64,000 nt of DNA, taken from NCBI GenBank assembly GCA_963815505.1, contig CAWFGU010000027.1, positions 62,001-126,000 of the forward strand, written 5' to 3'. Made by a program: the position numbers and the translations under genes. The notes under the pieces are model-generated. The model did no database searches. It saw only the letters and a list, made by a program, of their open reading frames with translations, and was not told the DNA's origin. Position 1 is the first letter of the stretch; every line of letters begins with the position of its first letter. Source of the stretch: CAXBBB01 sp963815505 (lineage in GTDB: Bacteria > Bacteroidota > Rhodothermia > Rhodothermales > BA12). Positions 1 to 8,810 of this stretch are shown here, piece by piece.

Positions 1-27
1 TGCCTCGCTGTCACTTCTTAACCCTCC

Positions 28-66
28 AATTGTCATCGCGAGGACGTAGGCCGTGGCCATCTAGCG
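28..66. repeat. Possible half-copy of a palindromic extragenic repeat
   Basis: The run TTGTCATCGCGAGGACG followed by a CCGTGGCCATCTA-like tail resembles one arm of the inverted-repeat element at 10316-10406 (TGTCATCGCGATGAGCG, then GTTGCTATCTGA). Only one arm is visible; the partner may lie outside the window. Confidence 0.35.
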
Positions 67-127
67 ACTGCCCCCATACCCCGGACTTGGGCGACGCGGC
101 GTCTTTTCGCACTCCGTATTAGCCTCT

Positions 128-148
128 GGGCGACACGCGGTGTCGCCC
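128..148. other. Perfect short hairpin upstream of the thiolase gene
   Basis: GGGCGACAC and GTGTCGCCC form a 9-bp perfect stem around a 3-nt loop, 42 nt before the thiolase start. No T-run follows on either strand, so it is not a classical terminator. It could be a leader structure of the thiolase mRNA or part of a repeat. Confidence 0.4.
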
Positions 149-189
149 CCTATGGAGTTTTCCCTTTCTATCGTACTACATCGTTTATC

Positions 190-1383
190 ATGCAACCTAG
201 AAATGCTTACATCGCCTCCGCCGTCCGCATCGCCGTCGGCAAGGCCCGAAAAGGTGCCCTGCGCAACGCCCGTCCCGAAGCGTTGGGCGCGCACGTTGTC
301 CAGGCCGCGGCCCAGCGCGTCAAAGGACTCGACACCAACCAGATCGATGACTGCCTGATCGGCTGCGCGTTTCCCGAAGGCGCGCAGGGCATGAACTTGG
401 GCCGCATCATCGCCCAGCGTGCCGCGCTGCCGGACAGCGTACCGGGCGCGACGGTCAACCGCTTTTGCTCGTCCGGCCTGCAGACCATCGTAATGGCGAG
501 CCAAGCGGTGAGCGCGGGGCACGCGAGCGTCGTTGTCGCAGGCGGCGTCGAGTCGATGAGCCGGGTGCCGATGTCGGGCTTCTTCTTCCAACCCGACCCG
601 TCGACCGTCGCCGACCGACCCGAAGTTTACGTCTCGATGGGGATTACGGCCGAGAACGTCGCGGACAAGTATGGCATCACCAGGGAAGACCAGGACGCGT
701 TCGCTCTCCAGTCGCATCAGCGCGCGCTCGACGCCATAGAAAGCGGCCGGTTCGCCGATGAGATTGCGCCCTACGAGATGACCGATGTACTCTACGACGA
801 CAGCGACCAAAGCACGCACGAGCACACCTTCTCGCACGACACGGATGAGGGACCGCGCGCCGATACCTCGCTCGAGGCGCTGGGAAGGTTGCGCCCGGCC
901 TTCCGAGCGGGAGGTACGGTCACGGCGGGCAACAGCAGCCAGATGAACGACGGAGCCGCCGCCACGGTCGTGATCGATGAGGAGACCAAAAACGCATTGG
1001 GTATCGACCCATTGGGACGCGTCGTCGGGTTCGCGCTCGCTGGCGTGTCTCCCGAACTGATGGGCATTGGACCCATCGGCGCGATCCAGAAAGTGCTTAG
1101 GCAAACCGGCCTTAGCGTATCCGACATCGATCTCGTCGAACTCAACGAAGCGTTCGCCGCCCAGGCGCTCGCCGTAGTTCGCGAAGTCGGCCTGAGCCAA
1201 GACATCGTCAACGTCAACGGCGGTGCCATCGCGTTGGGTCACCCGCTGGGCTGCACCGGCGCCAAACTGACGACGACGCTGCTGTACGAAATGGAGCGCC
1301 GAGGCAGCCGGTATGGACTCGTGTCGATGTGTGTCGGTGGTGGAATGGGTGCCGCAGCCATCATCGAGAATCTGCGTCGCTGA
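190..1383 (+). CDS. Acetyl-CoA C-acyltransferase (thiolase)
   Basis: A 397-residue thiolase of normal family length. Thiolases cleave 3-ketoacyl-CoA in beta-oxidation or condense two acetyl-CoA in the reverse direction; they are cytosolic. The nucleophile Cys93 sits in NRFCSSGLQT, the catalytic His351 in GHPLGCTGAK, and the proton-shuttling Cys381 in CVGGGMGAA. The ATG at 190 places IASAVRIAVG close to the N-terminus as in the family. No beta-oxidation partner lies within the window, so degradative (FadA-like) and biosynthetic (AtoB-like) roles cannot be separated. A long antisense reading frame across the gene is a codon-bias shadow. A terminator-like hairpin follows directly. Confidence 0.93.
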   Translation: MQPRNAYIASAVRIAVGKARKGALRNARPEALGAHVVQAAAQRVKGLDTNQIDDCLIGCAFPEGAQGMNLGRIIAQRAALPDSVPGATVNRFCSSGLQTIVMASQAVSAGHASVVVAGGVESMSRVPMSGFFFQPDPSTVADRPEVYVSMGITAENVADKYGITREDQDAFALQSHQRALDAIESGRFADEIAPYEMTDVLYDDSDQSTHEHTFSHDTDEGPRADTSLEALGRLRPAFRAGGTVTAGNSSQMNDGAAATVVIDEETKNALGIDPLGRVVGFALAGVSPELMGIGPIGAIQKVLRQTGLSVSDIDLVELNEAFAAQALAVVREVGLSQDIVNVNGGAIALGHPLGCTGAKLTTTLLYEMERRGSRYGLVSMCVGGGMGAAAIIENLRR

Positions 1384-1403
1384 TCGGCTCAACCGAAAAC
1401 CCG

Positions 1404-1444
1404 AAACGGGCGGACTGGCTATGAGCTGGTCTGCCCGTTTCCCG
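1404..1444 (+). terminator. Terminator-like hairpin after thiolase
   Basis: AAACGGGCGGAC (1404-1415) and GTCTGCCCGTTT (1429-1440) pair over 12 bp with one G-U. The following T-tract is weak because it is partly inside the stem, so efficiency is uncertain. Confidence 0.6.
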
Positions 1445-1480
1445 TTCTGCCAATCCCGAGATGCAGAAGTGTCCTCTCTA

Positions 1481-1571
1481 CAATCGTCATCCCGAGCCTG
1501 TCGAGGGATCTCCGCGGGCCGATTCAGCCGCGGAGTTCGGGGATCCTTCGACTCCGCTCAGGATGACAATG
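1481..1571. repeat. Palindromic extragenic repeat, family A (about 90 bp)
   Basis: Two imperfect inverted arms: left starts CGTCATCCCGAGCCTGTCG, right ends with CCTTCGACTCCGCTCAGG followed by ATGACA, and a perfect inner stem TCCGCGG/CCGCGGA. This arrangement resembles mobile REP-like elements seen dispersed in bacterial genomes. It lies between the thiolase and ubiE genes and encodes nothing. Confidence 0.75.
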
Positions 1572-1681
1572 TGGAGAGTGGTGGTGTGACGCGGTTTGAA
1601 GCCCGTGGGGAAAGCACCGACGCCGCGAACGCAGTCGATGGCGCGGGGTTAGGCAGGTTCATTCTTGCCAACCGCCTCGCC

Positions 1682-2419
1682 ATGCCTGCTCCCACACCAC
1701 CGCCCATCGGAGAGAAGCCCGGAAAGAAGCAGGCCGTCGAGGCGATGTTCGACAGCATCGCGCCGCAGTACGACCGCTTGAACCGCATCCTGAGTTTGGG
1801 CATCGACCAGGGGTGGCGCCGCAAGGCCGTCCGCTGGCTGGGCGAGAGCAACCCGCGCACGATCCTCGACGTGGCGACGGGCACGGGCGACCTCGCCATC
1901 CAGGCGCTCGACCTCGAACCCGATCACGTGACCGGCATCGACCTGTCCGAGCCGATGCTGGCCGTCGGGCGCAAGAAGATCGCCGCGATGGGCGAGTCGG
2001 ACCGCATTACGATGCAGCAAGCCGACGCCGCCGATCTTCCGTTTGAAGACGACACGTTCGACGCTGCCCTGGTCGCCTTCGGTGTCCGCAACTTCGAAGA
2101 CCTCGACGCCGGGCTCGCCGACATCCGGCGCGTGCTCAAGCCTGGTGGCGCGCTGATCGTGCTCGAGTTCTCGACGCCGACGCTACCCGTCTTCCGCGAG
2201 TTGTATGCGTTTTACTCGCGCTACATCCTGCCGTTCGTCGGCTCGCTGCTTTCGGGCAACCGGGGTGCGTACGAGTATCTGCCCGAATCGGTCAAGGCCT
2301 TTCCCGACGGCCGCGATTTCCTCGCCCGGATGGAAGGCGTCGGCTATGGGCGCTTGCAGGCGATGCCGGTAACGCTTGGCGTGGCGACGATATACAAGGG
2401 CGTCAAGTCAGGCCAGTAG
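1682..2419 (+). CDS. ubiE: Demethylmenaquinone methyltransferase (UbiE/MenG)
   Basis: A class I SAM-dependent methyltransferase of 245 residues that adds the ring methyl group in the last step of menaquinone synthesis. Visible family signatures are FDSIAPQYDRLNRILSLG near the N-terminus, the SAM-binding loop DVATGTGDLAI, DLSEPML, and GVRNFEDLDAGL. The frame is open far upstream into the repeat region, but the ATG at 1682 is the only start that gives normal length. The stop overlaps by 12 bp the 3' end of the convergent amidotransferase gene. No other menaquinone genes are adjacent. Confidence 0.92.
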   Translation: MPAPTPPPIGEKPGKKQAVEAMFDSIAPQYDRLNRILSLGIDQGWRRKAVRWLGESNPRTILDVATGTGDLAIQALDLEPDHVTGIDLSEPMLAVGRKKIAAMGESDRITMQQADAADLPFEDDTFDAALVAFGVRNFEDLDAGLADIRRVLKPGGALIVLEFSTPTLPVFRELYAFYSRYILPFVGSLLSGNRGAYEYLPESVKAFPDGRDFLARMEGVGYGRLQAMPVTLGVATIYKGVKSGQ

Positions 2420-3127
2420 TGGGGACGTCAGACGGGCAGCGCATCCAGCACTCCGAACAGCGTCGTGCGGCAGCGAGTTAATCGTCTCATCGGGCACTGA
2501 AGCGATTTGCTCAGCGGTGTGGACAAATCGTCGGCCCTGCGCCGCTTCGAGTTCACTCGCCGACGATTGTAGCATGTCGTGAAGGCTATCTCGGGTCGCT
2601 TCGAGGTGAAACTGAAAGCCGAGTACGCGGCTGCCCAAGCCAAACACCTGATCGGGGCACGCCTCTGAATAGGCGAGCCGTTCGGCTCCGTCTGGTACGT
2701 CGAAGGTGTCGCCGTGCCAGTGGAACGCTTCCAAGCCGTCGAGCGCGCCCATGCCGGGATACCGGTCGCTCTCGGGCGTAGTGTAGACCTGAAACCAGCC
2801 GATCTCAAGCTGAGGAGCCGCTCGCACTTGTCCTCCCATCACACGGGCCAGTAGTTGCGAGCCCAGGCAGATGCCGACGATGGACTTCCGAGCATCCAAA
2901 GCAGTCTGGATAAAAGCCTTTTCGCGCGCCAGCCAAGGATGCTGCGCGTGGTCGTCGCAGTTCATTGGACCGCCGAGTACGATCAGCCGGTCGAACGCCT
3001 GGAGCGCAGGGAAGGAGGCGTCGGCGAACAGGCGCACTACATCTATCCCGTGGCTACGCTCTGCCGCCCAATCGGCGATAGAACCAGGCCCTTCGCGTCT
3101 GGCGTGCTGGAGAACGCACACTCTCAC
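2408..3127 (-). CDS. Class I glutamine amidotransferase-like protein (GMP synthase-like)
   Basis: 239 residues, start GTG. The glutaminase triad is visible: Cys87 in GICLGSQLLA, His174 and Glu176 in GFQFHLEAT. LIVLGGPMN is the usual oxyanion-loop region. Stand-alone domains of this type release ammonia from glutamine or hydrolyse gamma-glutamyl bonds; the acceptor is unknown. The start codon overlaps the stop of the upstream 151-residue gene (GTGA), so the two are translationally coupled. A second, distant amidotransferase paralogue lies at 33757-34503. Confidence 0.82.
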   Translation of the reverse strand: MRVCVLQHARREGPGSIADWAAERSHGIDVVRLFADASFPALQAFDRLIVLGGPMNCDDHAQHPWLAREKAFIQTALDARKSIVGICLGSQLLARVMGGQVRAAPQLEIGWFQVYTTPESDRYPGMGALDGLEAFHWHGDTFDVPDGAERLAYSEACPDQVFGLGSRVLGFQFHLEATRDSLHDMLQSSASELEAAQGRRFVHTAEQIASVPDETINSLPHDAVRSAGCAARLTSPLLA

Positions 3128-3579
3128 GACTGCCGCTCTTCGGCGTAGGCAGCAGCGTCGGTTTCGTCCTCGAACAACGTGACCTGATCGAACTGGCCGC
3201 CGCCGGTCCAGTCGCTGCCCATGTTGTTCTCGCGGTCGAGGTAGACTTGGCCCGTATCGGTGTTCTCGAACACGACGAAGCGGGGTTTGTCGGGAAGCTG
3301 CTCCAACGCCTGGGCGAGTTCGCCTTCGTCGTGGCGGCCCAGTTCGGTGTAACCGGGATCGTCGGTGAGGCCCTCCATCCAGCCGCGCAGGCGGTAGCGG
3401 CTGCGGTCGGCGGAGTGGCTGACCTGGACCATCCGCGTGGGTGCGGCGTCGGCATCGCGTTTGTCTTCGGCTTTGGGATAGCGCTGGACGACGCCGTGGT
3501 CGGTGCCGGGGCGGTCTTCGTGTTTGGGTTTAGGGCCGGAGTAGGTGCCGGTTGGGGCGAGGTCGTCGTGGTCGGACAT
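3124..3579 (-). CDS. Hypothetical protein coupled to the amidotransferase
   Basis: 151 residues, acidic and soluble, no signal peptide or membrane segment. The first 50 residues are charged and probably disordered (MSDHDDLAPTGTYSGPKP). A more ordered second half contains RYRLRGWMEGLTDDPGYTEL and a phenylalanine/valine-rich stretch (PRFVVFENTDTGQVYLD). I do not recognise the family. It sits between the GlmU-like gene and the amidotransferase, on the same strand, overlapping the latter by 4 bp, so an operon is likely. Confidence 0.7.
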   Translation of the reverse strand: MSDHDDLAPTGTYSGPKPKHEDRPGTDHGVVQRYPKAEDKRDADAAPTRMVQVSHSADRSRYRLRGWMEGLTDDPGYTELGRHDEGELAQALEQLPDKPRFVVFENTDTGQVYLDRENNMGSDWTGGGQFDQVTLFEDETDAAAYAEERQS

Positions 3580-3604
3580 GGCGGAGTCGGTATGGAGGGA
3601 GGGG

Positions 3605-4879
3605 TCAGTCGAGCGGTCTTTCGGTGTTGGCCTGGACGCTGAGGTAGCGCAGCAGTTCTTCTTGCTCAGGCGTCAGTTCGCGGTCGCGGCGCGGCATCAC
3701 GGCTTCGGCGACGCGCAAAAACTTGTCGACCCGGTAGGGCGTGTAGGCGCCGGGCGATCCCCAGGTGAACGCGGGCACGAAGCGGTCGTGGAAGCCCGGG
3801 CCGTACAGGTTGCCTCCAACGCCGACGACCGTTCCCGTGTTGAACGTCGTGCCGATGCTGCACTTGGAGTGGTCGCCGAGGACGAGTCCCATGAACTGCT
3901 TGCCGGTCGACTGCATCGCGCGCTCGTGCATCGAGTAGAGCGAGACGGGACCGTAGTCGTTGCGCAGGTTCGACACGTCCGTTCCCGCGCCGATGTTGCA
4001 CCACTGGCCGACGTAGGTATGGCCCATGAAGCCGTCATGTGCCTTGTTGCTGAACCCGAACACAATCGTCGTGTGGACTTCGCCGCCGATCTTGCAGCCC
4101 GGACCTACTGCGATGCCATCGAGCTTAGCGTTGGTGTTGGCGTGCGACATCGGCCCCATGTAGAGCGGTCCGCGCAGGACAGCGCCTTCGTGGACCGTTA
4201 CGCCCGCGTCCAGATAAATCGGACCATTCTCGGCAGATAGGACGGCATTGGCTTTCACGGTGACCCCCTCGGCCAAATAGATCGCGTCCTCGTCGACGAG
4301 GACGGCTGACGGACTCATCGTCACGTTCTCGCGCTCGACCTGCCGGTATCCTCGGCGCAGAACGGCGAAGTCGCGTTCGATGGCGTCGCGCACGCCGTGA
4401 ACAACGCCCGGAACCGACTCTACCAGTTTGGCCGTCGACAGGGCGACATGCTCGGTGGACGGGCCGCCCAGCCGGGTCAGTTCTTCGGCGTCGATGAAGT
4501 CGGGCAAGTCGGCGGCATCGAGCATGGCGGGAATCCAGGCAGCGACGACCGTATCGTCTTGCACGAATAGTTTGGCTGATCCGCGCAGCGCCTGCTCGAC
4601 TCTGCCCAGCGCGTCGCCTGCTCCTGCGATCCAGCGGCCGTTGACGAAGAGTACGTCGACGCCAGCCGGGATGCGGTTGGCGGGCAAACCGTGCTCGGCT
4701 CGTGCCGTCGCGGCGAGATAGTCGCGCGTGTGAAGGATCGTGCCGGTGGCGTTCGGAAACGCGGCCTGAATCGTTTGGAGGGTCGAGCGGATGCCGAGTC
4801 GCAGGTCGTAGACGGGGCGCGTGTCGACTAGGGGACGGAGCGCGAGGGCGCCGGAATCTTCGAACGGGACGAGTAGCAT
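3605..4879 (-). CDS. GlmU-like putative sugar-phosphate nucleotidyl/acetyl-transferase (Bacteroidetes type)
   Basis: 424 residues. The N-terminal half has the LVPFEDSG and LRPLVDTRPVYDLRLGI features of the Bacteroidetes-type GlmU family (compare TIGR03991). The C-terminal half is a left-handed beta-helix built of hexapeptide turns (AVLSAENGPIYLDAGVTVHE, AVLRGPLYMGP, CKIGGEVHTTIVFGFSNKAHDG). In this family it supplies UDP-GlcNAc-type precursors for cell-wall synthesis. The start at 4879 (MLLVPFEDSG) fits the family; the frame runs 27 codons further upstream. It is first in a likely three-gene minus-strand operon. Confidence 0.85.
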   Translation of the reverse strand: MLLVPFEDSGALALRPLVDTRPVYDLRLGIRSTLQTIQAAFPNATGTILHTRDYLAATARAEHGLPANRIPAGVDVLFVNGRWIAGAGDALGRVEQALRGSAKLFVQDDTVVAAWIPAMLDAADLPDFIDAEELTRLGGPSTEHVALSTAKLVESVPGVVHGVRDAIERDFAVLRRGYRQVERENVTMSPSAVLVDEDAIYLAEGVTVKANAVLSAENGPIYLDAGVTVHEGAVLRGPLYMGPMSHANTNAKLDGIAVGPGCKIGGEVHTTIVFGFSNKAHDGFMGHTYVGQWCNIGAGTDVSNLRNDYGPVSLYSMHERAMQSTGKQFMGLVLGDHSKCSIGTTFNTGTVVGVGGNLYGPGFHDRFVPAFTWGSPGAYTPYRVDKFLRVAEAVMPRRDRELTPEQEELLRYLSVQANTERPLD

Positions 4880-5013
4880 GGAGCGGAGGAGTGTGAGGGT
4901 TTGCAAACATAGGCGACGGCGCGCGTGTTCGGCGTGCCAGCCTCGTCGCCCAATCGGCACAGTTGATGCGTGTGAGGCGGCGCACCTTCCCGCTCACCTA
5001 CCACCGTTCGCCC

Positions 5014-6081
5014 TTGGACTCGCTGACTCAACTCGCCCTCGGTGCCGCATTGGGAGAGGTCGCGATGGGCCGCAGAGTCGGACGCAAAGCGATGGCGTGG
5101 GGAGCGCTCGCCGGGACTATCCCCGACCTCGATGTCATCGCATCGCCGTTCCTCACCGCTGCCCAGGCGCTGCAGTTTCACCGAGGACCGACGCACAGCC
5201 TGCTCTTCGCTCCCCTCGCCGCGCCGCTGCTGGGCCTGCTCGTGGCCTGGCTCTATCGCAAACGAGGCGACGCGCACGCCGATTGGAAAGGGTGGGCCTG
5301 GCTCTTCTTTCTGGGGCTTTGGACGCACCCGCTGATCGACTGGCTGACCGTCTATGGCACCCAACTGTTGTGGCCGTTCTCCAACGCGCCGCTCGAAGCC
5401 GGGGCGCTGTTCATCATCGACCCACTCTACACGTTGCCGCTGCTCGTCGCTCTCGCCCGCAGCCTCTTCACCCGCGATGCGCGGACGCGGCTCAGGTGGA
5501 ACCGCGCGGCCCTGATCGTTTCGACGCTCTACGCCTGCTGGGGCCTCTACGCCTCGCACCACGTCGAGCGCCTCGCGTGGCAGAACCTACGCGCCCAGGG
5601 CCTCGAGAAGCAGGTCGATCGCGTACTCACCGGTCCGGCCCCGCTGACGACGATGGCCTGGCAGATCGTCGCACGCGGCGACTCGGTGGTCTGGACGAGC
5701 CGGTACGCTTTCCTCGAGCGGGATCGGTCGTTCGCGTTCACGCCTGTCGCTCGGCGCTGGGAGCGCGTCGAGTCGGTGCGCCGATCGGACGCTTTCGAGG
5801 CCGTCGACTGGTTTTCGCAGGGCTTCGGTGTGGCCCGCTACGGCCCGGACGGCGATCTGCGCATCCACGACCTGCGCTTCGGCCGCCTGCCCACGCCGCC
5901 GGGTACCGACCCCGACTGGGGCGACGTGTTTCGGTTCGCGTTCTACCGCGACGGCGGCGAGTGGACGTTTCGGCAGCTCGGCCCCCAAGCCGACGTGAGC
6001 GCGGCGCTCGGGGGCGTGTGGGAGCGCATCGTGGGCAGAGACCCTGCCGCCAATGCTCCGCGCTTCGACGTGACCGAATAG
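5014..6081 (+). CDS. Membrane-bound metal-dependent hydrolase, YdjM/DUF457 family
   Basis: About 355 residues starting at a TTG that yields the family-typical N-terminus (M)DSLTQLALGAALGE; ATG and TTG codons 48-51 nt upstream are alternatives. The N-terminal half has several hydrophobic helices and conserved histidines and aspartates of the family (PDLDVI, HRGPTHSLLF, WTHPLIDWLTVYGT), expected to bind metal at the membrane. The C-terminal part is a soluble extension (FRFAFYRDGGEWTFRQLG). The substrate is unknown. It is divergent from the GlmU-like gene with a short intergenic space and followed by the aldolase gene. Confidence 0.82.
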   Translation: MDSLTQLALGAALGEVAMGRRVGRKAMAWGALAGTIPDLDVIASPFLTAAQALQFHRGPTHSLLFAPLAAPLLGLLVAWLYRKRGDAHADWKGWAWLFFLGLWTHPLIDWLTVYGTQLLWPFSNAPLEAGALFIIDPLYTLPLLVALARSLFTRDARTRLRWNRAALIVSTLYACWGLYASHHVERLAWQNLRAQGLEKQVDRVLTGPAPLTTMAWQIVARGDSVVWTSRYAFLERDRSFAFTPVARRWERVESVRRSDAFEAVDWFSQGFGVARYGPDGDLRIHDLRFGRLPTPPGTDPDWGDVFRFAFYRDGGEWTFRQLGPQADVSAALGGVWERIVGRDPAANAPRFDVTE

Positions 6082-6150
6082 CCACGGCACGGTGGAACCG
6101 CTCCGCCTGCGATCTCGTCACGACAGCTCCCCTTTACCCGACTCTTCAGC

Positions 6151-6810
6151 ATGAAATTCTTCATCGACACCGCCGACCTCGACGAAATCCGCGAAGCCGC
6201 CGCCATGGGCGTGCTCGACGGCGTCACGACCAACCCATCGCTCATGAAAAAAGCGGGCGACGTGAGTTTCCACGAGCACATCGTCGCCATCTGCGAACTC
6301 GTCGACGGCGACGTGTCGGCCGAGGTCACGGCGACCGACTACGACGGCATCATGAAAGAAGGGCGCGAACTCGCCAAGCTGCACGACAACGTCGTCGTCA
6401 AAGTGCCGCTGATCCTTGACGGCATCAAGGCCATCAAGACGTTTAGCGAGGAGGGCATCCCGACCAACTGCACGCTCTGCTTCTCGCCGACCCAGGCGCT
6501 TATCGCCGCCAAAGCCGGTGCGACGTACATCAGCCCGTTCATCGGCCGCTTGGACGACATCTCGACGAGCGGCATGGGCCTGATCGAGCAGATCGTCCAG
6601 ATTTATGCCAACTATGGCCTCGAAACCGAAATCCTCGCCGCTTCGATCCGCCACCCGATGCACGTCACCGAAGCCGCCATGGCAGGCGCCGACGTGGCGA
6701 CTATGCCGCTGAACGTGATCAAATCGCTCCTCAAGCATCCGCTGACGGACAACGGCCTGGCCAAATTCCTGAGCGATTGGAAAGCCTACGAAGCCGGGCT
6801 GAGCAAGTAG
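6151..6810 (+). CDS. fsa: Transaldolase / fructose-6-phosphate aldolase family
   Basis: 219 residues, the short FSA/TalC class of transaldolase. The Schiff-base lysine is Lys84 in NVVVKVPL; FFIDTADLDEI and DGVTTNPSLM at the N-terminus, and PFIGRLDD later, are family hallmarks. It either transfers dihydroxyacetone units in the non-oxidative pentose phosphate pathway or cleaves fructose 6-phosphate; sequence alone does not decide. The gene is followed by a strong terminator, suggesting it ends its transcript. Confidence 0.93.
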   Translation: MKFFIDTADLDEIREAAAMGVLDGVTTNPSLMKKAGDVSFHEHIVAICELVDGDVSAEVTATDYDGIMKEGRELAKLHDNVVVKVPLILDGIKAIKTFSEEGIPTNCTLCFSPTQALIAAKAGATYISPFIGRLDDISTSGMGLIEQIVQIYANYGLETEILAASIRHPMHVTEAAMAGADVATMPLNVIKSLLKHPLTDNGLAKFLSDWKAYEAGLSK

Positions 6811-6833
6811 AACCTTAGCGACGAATCCCAGCC

Positions 6834-6872
6834 GAGCGCCCGTTCCTTTCGAGGTGCGGGCGCTCTCGTTTT
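6834..6872 (+). terminator. Rho-independent terminator of the aldolase gene
   Basis: GAGCGCCCG (6834-6842) and CGGGCGCTC (6857-6865) form a perfect 9-bp stem, followed by TCGTTTT. Located 24 nt after the aldolase stop. Confidence 0.8.
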
Positions 6873-6881
6873 CCCACGTAC

Positions 6882-7511
6882 ATGGACGATGCTGCGTCTC
6901 ACCTTTTCGAAGCGCTTGATCTGACAGGCACGTTCGTGTTCGCCGTCGCCGGTGGGTTTCGGGGGACGCGTCACGCACTCGACCTGTTGGGCGTGCTAGT
7001 GCTCGCCGTCGTGACCGGAGTAGGCGGCGGGTTGATCCGCGACATGCTGATCGGGGCCACGCCCGCGGCTTCGCTGGCCGACGAGCGCTACCTAGTCGTG
7101 TGTTTGATCGGCGGCATCGTCGCGTTTTTGGCGTCCGGTCGAGTGGCGCAGCAGTGGAATAAGGTCATGATCGCCGATGCGGTCGGGCTGGGCGTGTTCG
7201 CGGCCATCGGCGCGGCCAAGGCGTCGGCGTTCGGTCTGGGGCCGGTAGGCGTCATGGGAATGGCCGCGCTCACGGCGACCGGCGGTGGGGCGATCCGCGA
7301 CGTGCTCGTCGGCGAGATCCCGGCCGTCATCCGCCACGACTTCTACGCGACGGCGGCGATCATCGGCGGTGCCGTGTACATGGGAGTCGAGTCGCTAGGT
7401 CTGTCGAACGCGGTCGCCATCTGGACGACGACATTGGTCGTCACCGGTCTGCGGTTCTGGGCGATGGTCGGCAACTTGCGCCTGCCGACCGCCGATGTGG
7501 CCTCCGAATAG
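6882..7511 (+). CDS. TRIC-like cation channel family protein (UPF0126/YadS-like)
   Basis: 209 residues, almost entirely hydrophobic, with about seven predicted transmembrane helices arranged as a tandem duplication. The two diagnostic repeats are GVGGGLIRDMLIG and ATGGGAIRDVLVGEIP. Prokaryotic TRIC homologues form trimeric potassium/cation channels in the inner membrane. Start ATG at 6882 follows the upstream terminator immediately, so its promoter must overlap the terminator region. It is convergent with the next gene, with about 50 bp between the ends. Confidence 0.88.
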   Translation: MDDAASHLFEALDLTGTFVFAVAGGFRGTRHALDLLGVLVLAVVTGVGGGLIRDMLIGATPAASLADERYLVVCLIGGIVAFLASGRVAQQWNKVMIADAVGLGVFAAIGAAKASAFGLGPVGVMGMAALTATGGGAIRDVLVGEIPAVIRHDFYATAAIIGGAVYMGVESLGLSNAVAIWTTTLVVTGLRFWAMVGNLRLPTADVASE

Positions 7512-7562
7512 GCTCGCATTGGACGGATCGGATCTCGTGGGTGGAAGCGCGTACCGTGCGTA

Positions 7563-8660
7563 TCAGTCGAGTGGCAGTTCCCAGCGCTCGCCGACTTTGA
7601 GTTCGCGGATGCGGTCAGCAATGCTGGCTTCCAGCGCGTATCGTCGGAAGCGCGCGGGTGGCTCGCTCATCGGCTCGTCGGCCAGATCGAAGACGCCCCA
7701 GTGGACGGGAATGACGTGGGGCGATCCCAGGTCGATGGCGGCCTGGACCGAGTTCTCGGGTGCCATGTGGACTTCCTCCATGAACCAGCGCGGTAGGTAC
7801 GCGCCGATGGGCAGCAGCGCCACATCGGGCACGCCGTAGCGCTCGCGGATTTCCGAGAACAGGCTTCCGTAGCCCGTGTCGCCGCCGTAGTAGAGGCGTG
7901 TCGCATCGTCGTCCGAACCGGCCGACAGGTACCAACTCGCCCAGAGCGTGCCGTTGCGATTGGTCAGACTGCGGCCCGAGAAGTGGCGCGCGGGCGTGCA
8001 ACTGACGCGAACCGGCGCGTGACTGTCGAGCGCAGGTAGATCGACGTATTGGTCCCAGTCCATCTCGGCGACCCGAGTCGCGCCCCAATCCTTGACGATA
8101 TCGCCCAGGCCAAGCGGAACGAGAAACAGCGGATCGTGCGCCGCAACCAGCGCTTTGACCGACGGCTTGTCCAGGTGGTCGTAGTGATCGTGCGAGAACA
8201 CGACAGCGTCGACGCGCGGCAAATCGGCCGGTTGGAGCGGCGCGTCGATCAGTCGTTTAGGTCCGGCGAACGAGAGCGGCGAGGCTCGAGGCCCGAGCAT
8301 CGGGTCGATCAAGATCGTCCGACCTGCCATCTGGACTACGAGCGCACTGTGCCCCAGCCACGTCACGCGCAGCCGCTCGGGATCGGTCGCCAGATCCGAC
8401 GGCGCAAGCGGGACGGTCTCTACGTCGCCGGGAGGTACGCGCCGCGTTGCCCGGCTGGCCATCCACCGAAAGGCCTGGAGCGGGCGTACGTCGCTCGGCG
8501 TGCCGTGGATGTTGCGAAACCCCTCGGCGGCGTGGTGGGCGCTCTGGTGCCACGGATGGGGCTGGACGGGCGGAGTGTTCACGGCGAGCGGAGTCGGGGA
8601 GAGGAGCGCGCAGCCGCCCATCGTCAGGGCAAAGGCGGCGGGCAGGAAGAGACGAAGCAT
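7563..8660 (-). CDS. Metallo-beta-lactamase-fold lipoprotein (UlaG/NAPE-PLD-like hydrolase)
   Basis: 365 residues. The N-terminus MLRLFLPAAFALTMGGC is a lipoprotein signal with lipobox MGGC, so the protein is probably anchored outside the cytoplasmic membrane. The metal site is clear: SHDHYDHLD, then TPARHFSGR, GGDTGYG and IPVHWGVFDL supply histidines and aspartates for two zinc ions. Homologues include L-ascorbate-6-phosphate lactonase-like and N-acyl-phosphatidylethanolamine phospholipase D-like enzymes. An open frame upstream adds residues without signal character, so the start at 8660 is preferred. Divergent from the beta-CASP gene. Confidence 0.85.
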   Translation of the reverse strand: MLRLFLPAAFALTMGGCALLSPTPLAVNTPPVQPHPWHQSAHHAAEGFRNIHGTPSDVRPLQAFRWMASRATRRVPPGDVETVPLAPSDLATDPERLRVTWLGHSALVVQMAGRTILIDPMLGPRASPLSFAGPKRLIDAPLQPADLPRVDAVVFSHDHYDHLDKPSVKALVAAHDPLFLVPLGLGDIVKDWGATRVAEMDWDQYVDLPALDSHAPVRVSCTPARHFSGRSLTNRNGTLWASWYLSAGSDDDATRLYYGGDTGYGSLFSEIRERYGVPDVALLPIGAYLPRWFMEEVHMAPENSVQAAIDLGSPHVIPVHWGVFDLADEPMSEPPARFRRYALEASIADRIRELKVGERWELPLD

Positions 8661-8810
8661 AGTCAAAGAAGGCTGCACGGTTCGATACCGCTCCTCGTGG
8701 TCAGGTTTCGGGGTGGACAGCATCGGCACGCCCCGCGTCGCGCGCGGATTCGGCGCGAAGGACGCCACGATGTCACCGCTGGCGCGTACGTTGGCCCGCT
8801 TACACACGAA

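Noticed and set aside
61..1392. 443-codon minus-strand open frame over the thiolase gene
   Set aside because: Arginine- and valine-rich shadow of the opposite strand in high-GC DNA; the plus strand encodes an intact thiolase.
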